A stretch of 15,792 nucleotides of DNA, taken from positions 1 to 15,792 of the forward strand of contig JALQUJ010000210.1 in the NCBI GenBank assembly GCA_023263825.1, in the 5' to 3' direction. How positions within the stretch are numbered: the stretch's first letter is position 1; every line of letters begins with the position of its first letter. The DNA is from Porticoccus sp. Lineage in GTDB: Bacteria; Pseudomonadota; Gammaproteobacteria; Pseudomonadales; Porticoccaceae. The notes below the pieces were generated by a model, which ran no database searches, was not told the origin of the DNA, and saw only the letters and a program-made list of their open reading frames with translations. A program made the position numbers and the translations under genes. This document shows positions 6,575-12,631 of the stretch, piece by piece.

Positions 6575-7549
6575 ATGGATGCCAAGTTTCTATCACGAAT
6601 TGATCTAAATTTACTGGTGGCTCTCCAGATATTGCTGGAGGAGCAGAGCGTTACAAAAGCTGCGGATCGCCTGTTTATTACCCAACCGGCCATGAGCAAA
6701 ACACTACAGCGGCTTCGGGAGCTGTTTGACGACCCGCTCTTTATACGTAGTGGCAGAGGCCTGGTGCCAACCCCCAGAGCTGTTGAGCTAGAAAAGCAAT
6801 TACCTGTGGTTTTGTCCTCAGTCACTGACCTAGTGGTTCAAAGTGAATTTGACCCCCTCGCCTATGAGGGAGAAATTTCCGTTATGACGGCAGAATTTAT
6901 CGCCGTTCAGGTTATGCCAACATTAACCAACCGTCTCATCAACAAAGCACCATTTATGTCGTTACTGGTAAGAGGGGAATTTGATGGTAAAGCGCGAGCA
7001 CTAGAGGATGGCGGGTTAGATTTTGTCATTGAAATAGCGCGCCCCTATAGCGAAGAGTTTCATGTAACGCCACTAGGCCACTTTACCCCTGCGGTCTGGA
7101 TGCGGGCAGTCCATCCATTAGCCAACAAAGAAAATCTCACCCTTAAAGAAATGCTGGCTTACCCTTTTATTCAGTATTCATTACTTCGCTCGGGGTCATC
7201 CTCATCAGCAGAGACAAGGTTTGATCGGCAGCTAATGAAGCTTGGGTTGAAGCGAAAAAAAGCCTTGGTGACAGCCCAGCTAATGACCGCAATGGATGCC
7301 CTATGGCAAACCGACTGTTTAATGATGGCGACCATGCATGACTTAAAAATAGAGGGTGAGACCTATGGCATTGTTCGTAAGCCGTATCCCAAAGAACTAG
7401 AGTTCGATAGCACAGTGCCGGTAGTGCTGGTGCAACACGCCAGAACCATTAAGTCCCCGGTACATCAGTGGGTAAAACAAAAAATCGTTGGTATCGTAAG
7501 AGAAATTCAGGAAAAGGCTAAGCTAGAAGCACATTCAAAAACTAACTAA
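6575..7549 (+). CDS. LysR-family transcriptional regulator
   Basis: A 324-residue regulator with the N-terminal LysR helix-turn-helix: IDLNLLVALQILLEEQSVTKAADRLFITQPAMSKTLQRLR (residues 9-48, quoted in continuous order), then FDDPLFIRSGRGLVPTPRA. The rest is a periplasmic-binding-protein-like effector domain (about 90-300) whose ligand cannot be read from the sequence. The HTH wording resembles the NodD/LeuO-type branch of the family. AAAGG at 6561-6565 supports the start. In Pseudomonas, speD lies between the OsmC-like gene and coq7; this gene occupies that interval. Its likely target is the divergent minus-strand unit, with autoregulation expected for the family. The predicted 5' leader is about 60 bases. 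Confidence 0.93.
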   Translation: MDAKFLSRIDLNLLVALQILLEEQSVTKAADRLFITQPAMSKTLQRLRELFDDPLFIRSGRGLVPTPRAVELEKQLPVVLSSVTDLVVQSEFDPLAYEGEISVMTAEFIAVQVMPTLTNRLINKAPFMSLLVRGEFDGKARALEDGGLDFVIEIARPYSEEFHVTPLGHFTPAVWMRAVHPLANKENLTLKEMLAYPFIQYSLLRSGSSSSAETRFDRQLMKLGLKRKKALVTAQLMTAMDALWQTDCLMMATMHDLKIEGETYGIVRKPYPKELEFDSTVPVVLVQHARTIKSPVHQWVKQKIVGIVREIQEKAKLEAHSKTN

Positions 7550-7612
7550 TAGGCTTAGTGTAAAGAAGGTCAAAGGCGGCATAAAAAGATATTACGAGGA
7601 TCGCTGAAAAAC

Positions 7613-7850
7613 GTAGGTGCAGAAGCGACAATTCTATATCGGAAAGCTAAAGAGCTGTTATTCAAACTACTTATGGTTCAGGTTGCTAGGGGTGTTTCTA
7701 AAAATAGTAATTTTTTTGTGAGTGCACCAACTGTAGGCGCCTTAGGCGAGAAAGCACCGCGCCTTTCATTAGTAAAAAAAGAACCGCAGTGTACATGGAG
7801 TACATGAGGATTTGAGCACGGAGCTGCCAAAAGTAGGCGCCCTGAGGCGA
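7613..7850. repeat. REP-like GTAGGYGC repeats (three degenerate copies)
   Basis: Three related segments occur in the otherwise gene-free spacer 7550-7888: GTAGGTGCAGAAGCGA at 7613-7628, GTAGGCGCCTTAGGCGA at 7733-7749 and GTAGGCGCCCTGAGGCGA at 7833-7850. The last two are almost identical and lie 100 bases apart. The pattern resembles the GTAGGAGCG-type repetitive extragenic palindromes of pseudomonads. A 9-bp tandem duplication (gtacatgga/gtacatgag, 7791-7808) lies between the last two copies. No ORF or RNA gene was found in the spacer. Confidence 0.5.
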
Positions 7851-7864
7851 CGCCGCTACCGCGG

Positions 7865-7889
7865 AAAAAGCACGTTTTTAGAGGTGCCC
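7865..7889 (-). terminator. Possible terminator of coq7
   Basis: On the minus strand, overlapping the coq7 stop region, GGGCAC pairs with GTGCTT (two G-U pairs) around a 10-base loop, and the stem runs into five T residues (plus AAAAA 7865-7869). The stem is short, so this is a moderate candidate. Confidence 0.4.
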
Positions 7890-8578
7890 TAAATGCGGTA
7901 GCTGGTCTTCGTCATCGCCTTCGAAACAATCGTCATCAAACCTTTAACCTGGGCAGGGAATTTCAGCCCGCCAGCATCTAATGCAGCATCCGCATGCTTG
8001 GCTTCATCATCCAACATTTGTTCCACGATAGCGCGGCTTTTGTCATCTTGGGGTGGAAGTTGGTTTAGGTGACTTTCCAAATGCTTGCACACTTGGTCTT
8101 CGGTGGCAGCGACAAACCCTAAACTGAGCTTGTCACTAATCAGCCCTGTGGTCGCGCCGATGCCAAATGAAAGGCCGTACCACAAAGGGTTTAACAAACT
8201 AGTGTGGCTGCCTAATTGAGTAACCCGCTCCTGGCACCAGGCAAGGTGATCAATTTCTTCATCAGCGGCTTGTTCCATTTCACTGCGTACAGAAGTCAGT
8301 TTGGCCGTTAATGCTTGCCCCTGGTACAGCGCCTGAGCGCAGACTTCACCCGTGTGATTAACACGCATTAGGCCCGCAGCATGCCTTTTTTCTTGTTCTG
8401 TCAGCTCTTGCTCTGATTCTTCTTTCGCGGGTGAGAGGCGATCATGGGGTGGTTTGTCCACGGCGACAGTTCTCAATGCGTGATCCACCTGAATCAACAA
8501 GCTATCAAGGAGGGAAAGCCTTCTTGATTCTGCCCTTGGGCTTGTTTGCTCTGTGTTGGTGAATGTTTCTGAGGGCAT
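7889..8578 (-). CDS. coq7: 3-demethoxyubiquinol 3-hydroxylase (Coq7)
   Basis: Di-iron monooxygenase of the penultimate hydroxylation in ubiquinone synthesis, peripherally membrane-associated. The 229-residue protein shows the complete carboxylate-bridged iron site: Glu78 (NHTGEVCAQALYQ), Glu108 and His111 (EEIDH), Glu160 (ATEDQVCKH), and Glu192 and His195 (DEAKH). The C-terminal end MTKTSYRI is nearly identical to Pseudomonas Coq7. The N-terminus is about a dozen residues longer than in Pseudomonas; the ribosome site before 8578 is weak, so a later start cannot be excluded, but no internal Met suits. Enterics use the unrelated UbiF for this step, so the gene itself supports a pseudomonad-like lineage. 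Confidence 0.95.
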   Translation of the reverse strand: MPSETFTNTEQTSPRAESRRLSLLDSLLIQVDHALRTVAVDKPPHDRLSPAKEESEQELTEQEKRHAAGLMRVNHTGEVCAQALYQGQALTAKLTSVRSEMEQAADEEIDHLAWCQERVTQLGSHTSLLNPLWYGLSFGIGATTGLISDKLSLGFVAATEDQVCKHLESHLNQLPPQDDKSRAIVEQMLDDEAKHADAALDAGGLKFPAQVKGLMTIVSKAMTKTSYRI

Positions 8579-8655
8579 CGATAGTTGTCTCTAAAAAAAT
8601 AATAGTTACTGAATAGTGAGTGAATAGCGGTCGTATGACTGTTCTAAGTGAGCAT

Positions 8656-8683
8656 ATTGTAGCAAAATCTGTGGTCATGTTGA
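8656..8683 (-). promoter_or_regulatory. Candidate coq7 promoter
   Basis: On the minus strand TCAACA (plus 8678-8683) and TACAAT (plus 8656-8661) are 16 bases apart, and TGC directly before the -10 makes it an extended -10 element. The predicted start leaves a leader of about 70 bases before coq7. The -35 overlaps the ribosome-binding region of the divergent hydrolase gene. Confidence 0.4.
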
Positions 8684-8694
8684 GAGGAGCTTAA

Positions 8695-9708
8695 ATGAAG
8701 TCGGATTTTGTAGAAAAAGCAGGCCTAGAAAACTCTAGTTTTGAAAACCCTGGTTTTGAAGAAATGGGCCACGGTATTTATTGCGTCGACGCACGCTATA
8801 TCCAGCATGGTATCGCTTGTTGCTACCTAATGGTTGAAGGCGATCAGGTCGCCATAATTGAGACTGGAACAGCACACACAGCGGAAGGCATAGCTGAGGT
8901 GCTGGCAGAACTGGAGCTACCTAAAGAAGCGGTTCGCTACATTATTCCCACCCACGTGCATTTAGACCATGCCGGTGGTGCCGGCCTGTTAATGCAGCAA
9001 TACCCAGAGGCCCAAATGCTGATCCACCCGCGGGGGGCTCGGCATATGGTCAACCCCTCCCAGTTAATGGCGGGTTCAAAAGCGGTTTATGGCGAAGAGA
9101 AATTTGCACAATTCTATGGCGAATTGATTCCTGTCCCGAAAGAGCGAGTGATTTCAGTGGAGAATGGGGAAAAGCACGATTTAAATGGCAGAGCTTTGGA
9201 ATTCCGCCACACCCCAGGCCATGCAGAGCATCATTTTTGTGTTTGGGATAGTGTCAGCGAAGGTTGGTTTTCAGGCGATACGTTTGGTATTTCCTACCAT
9301 GAAATGGGTAATGACCTAAAGAAACACAGATCAGACCGGTTTATCATTCCAACCACATCCCCCGTGCAGTTTGATCCAGACAAGTTATTAGCCTCCATCG
9401 ATTTAATGATGGGCTACAATCCAAAGAAATTTTATTTAACCCACTACAGTGTGTTGGAAAACCCGGAACCACAGGCAGATTTACTGCGTGCCCAGATCGA
9501 AGACTATCGACAAATTGCGCAACTGCTGCGGAATGAATCAGAGCGGGAAGAAAGAATACACCAGGCCCTGAAGGATATTACCTTGGCACGACTATCATCG
9601 GAGCAGCCCGAACTGGATTTAGGCACCATGGAAAAAGTCCTCGCCATGGACTTAGATTTAAATGCCCAGGGCCTGAATATTTGGTTAAGCAGACAAGAGA
9701 AAAAATAA
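8695..9708 (+). CDS. Metallo-beta-lactamase-fold hydrolase
   Basis: A 337-residue MBL-fold enzyme with a complete two-metal site: THVHLDH (His87, His89, Asp91, His92), His176 in HTPGHAEHH, Asp195 in SGDTFG and His250 in LTHYS. The fold covers residues about 25-255; the C-terminal 80 residues are charged and probably helical. No signal peptide is present, so it is probably cytoplasmic. Such sites occur in glyoxalase II-like thioesterases, lactonases and others; the substrate cannot be read from the sequence. GAGAGGAG shortly before the ATG gives a strong start. Residues 11-23 (LENSSFENPGFEE) include a small internal repetition. Divergent from coq7. Confidence 0.88.
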   Translation: MKSDFVEKAGLENSSFENPGFEEMGHGIYCVDARYIQHGIACCYLMVEGDQVAIIETGTAHTAEGIAEVLAELELPKEAVRYIIPTHVHLDHAGGAGLLMQQYPEAQMLIHPRGARHMVNPSQLMAGSKAVYGEEKFAQFYGELIPVPKERVISVENGEKHDLNGRALEFRHTPGHAEHHFCVWDSVSEGWFSGDTFGISYHEMGNDLKKHRSDRFIIPTTSPVQFDPDKLLASIDLMMGYNPKKFYLTHYSVLENPEPQADLLRAQIEDYRQIAQLLRNESEREERIHQALKDITLARLSSEQPELDLGTMEKVLAMDLDLNAQGLNIWLSRQEKK

Positions 9709-9765
9709 GGGCAGGAACCCAAATAGAAAAAAAGAGTTAAGTGAAAAAAAGCGAACTAAAGACAG

Positions 9766-10257
9766 TTAAGTCAGCGGGTTAAATAAAGGAATACTAAGGA
9801 AGCGTCTTTGATCGGCCAATAGTTCCGCATCAACAAGCGTTGCCTCTAGCTGTTCAGTTTCTTCGGCGGTGTCAAAAGCGGCGATAAAATAATGGGCAAA
9901 TTTCTCAGTATTCTTTTTGAATTTACTTTTGAATTTCAGTCCTGAACCTTGATGGCGTTTTATCTCAGACCAGTTCGGACGATTGGCTTTGCCGATGTAA
10001 TACTCGCCGTTTTCCATGTTGATCTGGACATAGACCACCCGATAATAACCATCGACTTTGTTTCTTAGGTGAAACAATTCACCGAGCGGTATTACATCAA
10101 ACCACTGTTCTTTGATTGCGATGCATTCTTTTTGAAATCCAAACAAATCTAGGTTGCGATTTTCACCGGGGTCCCCGGATGGGCTTTTACCCGTAGCCAC
10201 TTTGATCGGATCCTGTTCTCTCCAGAGTGTGATGTTGTCATTAATGTCAAAAATCAT
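9766..10257 (-). CDS. Small protein with a GIY-YIG nuclease-like domain
   Basis: A 163-residue protein of unassigned function. Residues 72-146 look like a divergent GIY-YIG nuclease core. VVY (74-76) stands for GIY and YIG (87-89) is intact at the usual spacing within VVYVQINMENGEYYIGK. The HQGSG (102-106) resembles the YxGSG seen after YIG in phage-type GIY-YIG proteins, and Glu138 in QLEATLVDAEL is placed like the metal-binding Glu. The N-terminal 70 residues are unrecognised. The classic first glycine is absent and a catalytic Arg is uncertain (Arg93 or Arg101), so activity is unproven. No ribosome site is visible before 10257. It stands alone beside purD with no recognisable mobile-element ends. 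Confidence 0.6.
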   Translation of the reverse strand: MIFDINDNITLWREQDPIKVATGKSPSGDPGENRNLDLFGFQKECIAIKEQWFDVIPLGELFHLRNKVDGYYRVVYVQINMENGEYYIGKANRPNWSEIKRHQGSGLKFKSKFKKNTEKFAHYFIAAFDTAEETEQLEATLVDAELLADQRRFLSIPLFNPLT

Positions 10258-10286
10258 ATTTAAATAATGACTGTTTCTAGCTATTA

Positions 10287-10300
10287 ACGAAAACTTTCGT
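10287..10300. repeat. Short dyad ACGAAA-AC-TTTCGT
   Basis: Six-base inverted arms with a two-base centre lie just upstream of the GIY-YIG-like gene. A second inverted pair, GCCGAAAG (10359-10366) and CTTTCGGC (10402-10409), lies between this dyad and the purD stop. These could be an operator and part of the purD transcript end, but no T-tract terminator is evident. Function unknown. Confidence 0.25.
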
Positions 10301-10408
10301 CCGACGGCTTATCAGCAGAAGCACCCTTTCAATTCGTAAGAAATTATGTCTGTTCCTGGCCGAAAGCGGACTATTGGGTAATATTAAAAACCGTGATCTA
10401 ACTTTCGG

Positions 10409-11698
10409 CTACTTCTCCCGCACAGCAGCGCGATAGCCAATATCCGTCCGATAATAAACTTTATCCCAAGAGATTTTCTTAGTCAGTTCATAGGCCTGTT
10501 GTTGCGCTTCGGTCACGGTATTGCCAAGGCCGACGGCACATAAAACTCTGCCGCCATTGGTGGTGACTTGTCCGTCAATGTCTTTGGTGCCGGCATGAAA
10601 AACCTTTTCATTACTGCTGTCAGCATCCGCTGATGGCAAGCCTGAAATTACATCGCCTTTGTTATAGCTGGCGGGATAACCACCGGCGGCTAACACCACG
10701 CCTAATGCGGCTCTTGAATCCCAGTCAGTACTGCATTGATCCAGTTGTTTGTCTAATGCGGCATTACAAAGCGCCACGATGTCGGATTTCAGGCGCATCA
10801 TTATGGGTTGGGTTTCTGGGTCGCCAAAACGACAGTTATATTCTATCACTTTGGGGGTGCCGTCGGCCATAATCATCAGGCCTGCATATAAAAACCCTGT
10901 GTAGTCGTTACCCTCTGATGCCATGCCTTCAACGCTGGGCTGAATCACTTCAGCCATAATGCGGTCGTGAATGTCGGGTGTCACTACGGGTGCAGGAGAG
11001 TACGCACCCATGCCACCAGTGTTGGGGCCTTTGTCGCCATTGTCCCGAGCTTTGTGATCTTGCGAGGTGGCCATGGGCAGAATGTTTTTACCGTCTACCA
11101 TCACGATAAAGCTGGCTTCTTCGCCGGCTAAGAATTCTTCAATCACTACACGGTGACCAGCTTCGCCAAAGGCGTTGCCTGCCAGCATATCTTTCACGGC
11201 AGTTTCCGCTTCTTCCAGGGTCATGGCGACGATAACGCCTTTACCTGCGGCCAGACCGTCGGCTTTTACGACAATGGGTGCGCCTTTTTCTTGCAGGTAC
11301 GCTAGAGCGGGTGCGATCTCAGTAAAATTCTGGTATTCCGCAGTGGGAATATTGTGGCGGGCCAGGAAGTCCTTGGTGAAGGCTTTGGAGCCTTCCAGTT
11401 GTGCAGCACCTTTGCTGGGGCCAAAGGCTCTCAGGTTGCGACTGGCAAAGTAGTCGACGATGCCATCTACCAGCGGTTGCTCTGGGCCGACAATGGTGAG
11501 GGCCACGTTGTTTTGCTCAGCAAAATCCGCCAGGGCTTCAAAATTGCCGACATCAATAGACAGGTTTTCCAGTTTCGGTTCCAGTGCGGTACCGGCATTG
11601 CCGGGGGCCACATAAACGGTTTCAACATCTTTTCCCTGGGCTGCTTTCCACGCCAATGCATGTTCGCGGCCACCTGAGCCAATCACCAGAATATTCAT
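10409..11698 (-). CDS. purD: Phosphoribosylamine--glycine ligase (GAR synthetase)
   Basis: Joins phosphoribosylamine and glycine with ATP hydrolysis, the second step of purine synthesis. The 429-residue ATP-grasp enzyme shows GSGGREHALAWK at the N-terminus, GPEQPLVDGI, KADGLAAGKGVIVA (Lys145, ATP loop), GPNTGGMGAYSPAP, EYNCRFGDPETQ with metal-binding Glu and Asn, and the expected C-terminal domain. AGGA about ten bases upstream supports the start. In pseudomonads purD directly follows purH; here a toxin-antitoxin module separates them and purD has its own promoter candidate. Confidence 0.97.
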   Translation of the reverse strand: MNILVIGSGGREHALAWKAAQGKDVETVYVAPGNAGTALEPKLENLSIDVGNFEALADFAEQNNVALTIVGPEQPLVDGIVDYFASRNLRAFGPSKGAAQLEGSKAFTKDFLARHNIPTAEYQNFTEIAPALAYLQEKGAPIVVKADGLAAGKGVIVAMTLEEAETAVKDMLAGNAFGEAGHRVVIEEFLAGEEASFIVMVDGKNILPMATSQDHKARDNGDKGPNTGGMGAYSPAPVVTPDIHDRIMAEVIQPSVEGMASEGNDYTGFLYAGLMIMADGTPKVIEYNCRFGDPETQPIMMRLKSDIVALCNAALDKQLDQCSTDWDSRAALGVVLAAGGYPASYNKGDVISGLPSADADSSNEKVFHAGTKDIDGQVTTNGGRVLCAVGLGNTVTEAQQQAYELTKKISWDKVYYRTDIGYRAAVREK

Positions 11699-11754
11699 GG
11701 AAGTTTTTCCTGTCGCTAGGTCTTAAAAAGGTAATGCTTAAAATAAAAGCGGCG

Positions 11755-11782
11755 ATTGTACCAGAGAGTAAGGCTTTATAAA
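11755..11782 (-). promoter_or_regulatory. Candidate purD promoter
   Basis: On the minus strand TTTATA (plus 11777-11782) and TACAAT (plus 11755-11760) are 16 bases apart, with TGG before the -10 (extended -10). The expected start near 11748 gives a leader of about 50 bases before purD. It lies downstream of the vapC-like gene, so purD need not depend on read-through from purH or vapBC. Confidence 0.5.
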
Positions 11783-11800
11783 CCGTGTGATAGGGGTGGT

Positions 11801-12222
11801 TCAAATTAAATAAAGAGGTACGTCAGCCTGCTTAGCGGCTTTTCTTAAATCCTTGTCCAAGGTGGCCAGGGGTAAACCCTCACGGATAGATAATTCTAGA
11901 TACGCGGCATCGTAGCTGCTTAGTTTGTATGCTCTGGATAGACCGAGTGTCCGGCTAAATGCCTGGTGTGCCGTCAACGGATCAACCTGGATAGGCAGGC
12001 TTTCAAGTTGGGCGAGAAAGCGTTCGACTTCGCCAGTTTCCAATTCTCCACGTTTTTCTGCACCGAGCAGTACGTTGGCTGCTTCCAAATGCCACAGGTG
12101 GGGTACAACTGCTTCGGTTTTAGCCAAGCTTTTAAAACCTTCTCGGCGTAGGCTTGGTCAGTTTTTTTGCTGACCAGCAACCAACGCATAGCAACAGAGT
12201 TATCTAATACGTATCTGCTCAT
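11801..12222 (-). pseudogene. vapC: VapC-family PIN-domain toxin split by a -1 frameshift
   Basis: PIN-domain endoribonuclease toxin; family members cleave tRNA, rRNA or mRNA. The frame from 12222 gives MSRYVLDNSVAMRWLL, a typical VapC N-terminus with Asp7, but leaves the family pattern after about residue 31 and ends at 11974. The -1 frame (open from 12127 to 11801) supplies the rest, with Glu47, Asp105 and Asp123. Joined at the U UUA AAA heptamer (plus 12130-12136), the product is 140 residues, normal for VapC, with all four acidic residues. Neither piece alone has a full active site. Either one A was lost from an A5 run (mutation or sequencing error), or the ribosome slips. ATGA overlap couples it to the antitoxin gene. 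Confidence 0.75.
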
Positions 12223-12455
12223 TTTTGGCCAGCGCCCCTGAGATTGGTCAAGGTTTCATCGGAAACCGGATGCTTTTTTGCTGCCAAAATATTTTCAATG
12301 GCAGCCTGATCCTTTTCATGGCTAGCTGAACTGCTAGGCACTACATCAGCAACAGGCCTGCCCCGGTTCGTGATGGTGAATGATTCACCAGCTTCAACAC
12401 GACGTAGGATTTCGGGTAGTTTGGTTTTTGCATCATAAGAGCCAATTTCACGCAT
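12219..12455 (-). CDS. vapB: Phd/YefM-family antitoxin (VapB-type)
   Basis: A 78-residue antitoxin partner of the adjacent PIN toxin. The N-terminal half (YDAKTKLPEILRRVEAGESF, then TITNRGRPVADVVP) is the Phd/YefM DNA-binding fold, followed by a flexible, charged C-terminal tail (about 45-78) of the kind that wraps the toxin. Family members repress their own operon alone or with toxin. GGAGGG eight bases upstream gives a strong ribosome site, stronger than that of the toxin, as expected for excess antitoxin. Its stop TGA overlaps the toxin ATG. The gene is intact, unlike the toxin frame. It sits between purH and purD, an insertion relative to pseudomonads. Confidence 0.88.
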   Translation of the reverse strand: MREIGSYDAKTKLPEILRRVEAGESFTITNRGRPVADVVPSSSASHEKDQAAIENILAAKKHPVSDETLTNLRGAGQK

Positions 12456-12471
12456 GTTAAGTGCCCTCCAT

Positions 12472-12501
12472 TTTATATGTAGACCAGAAATGGAAGGTCA
12501 A
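12472..12501 (-). promoter_or_regulatory. vapBC promoter
   Basis: On the minus strand TTGACC (plus 12496-12501) and TATAAA (plus 12472-12477) are separated by 18 bases; each hexamer matches the consensus at five of six positions. The expected start falls close to the GGAGGG ribosome site, so the leader would be very short, or a slightly upstream -10 register is used. An operator half-site lies between the hexamers. Confidence 0.6.
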
Positions 12502-12527
12502 GTATTCAGACCAGGTTTCTGGTCTGA
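12481..12527. promoter_or_regulatory. vapBC operator: 9-bp-arm palindrome plus half-site
   Basis: TCAGACCAG (12506-12514) and CTGGTCTGA (12519-12527) are perfect 9-bp inverted arms separated by GTTT. A further AGACCAGAAA at 12481-12490 repeats, in the opposite orientation, the right-arm sequence TTTCTGGTCT and falls between the -35 and -10 of the vapBC promoter. Placement just upstream of an autoregulated toxin-antitoxin operon makes this the likely antitoxin binding region. Confidence 0.75.
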
Positions 12528-12570
12528 TTTGTCATTGGCAAGTGTCAACGGCCTTTAGGGCTCTAAAATG

Positions 12571-12606
12571 AAAACGGCGGTTGCATCGCTATGATACAAC
12601 CGCCGT
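12571..12606 (-). terminator. Intrinsic terminator of purH
   Basis: On the minus strand, 26 bases after the purH stop, ACGGCGGTTG and CAACCGCCGT form a perfect 10-bp GC-rich stem with a 13-base loop, followed by a T-rich tract (TTTCATTTT). It isolates the dusB-fis-purH transcript from vapBC and purD. Confidence 0.85.
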
Positions 12607-12631
12607 AGAATAGCATTGTTGATACGAGTGT

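Noticed and set aside
10287..10300. ACGAAA-AC-TTTCGT as a PurR box near purD
   Set aside because: It lies downstream of purD, not upstream, and does not match the 16-base PurR consensus; retained only as an unexplained dyad.
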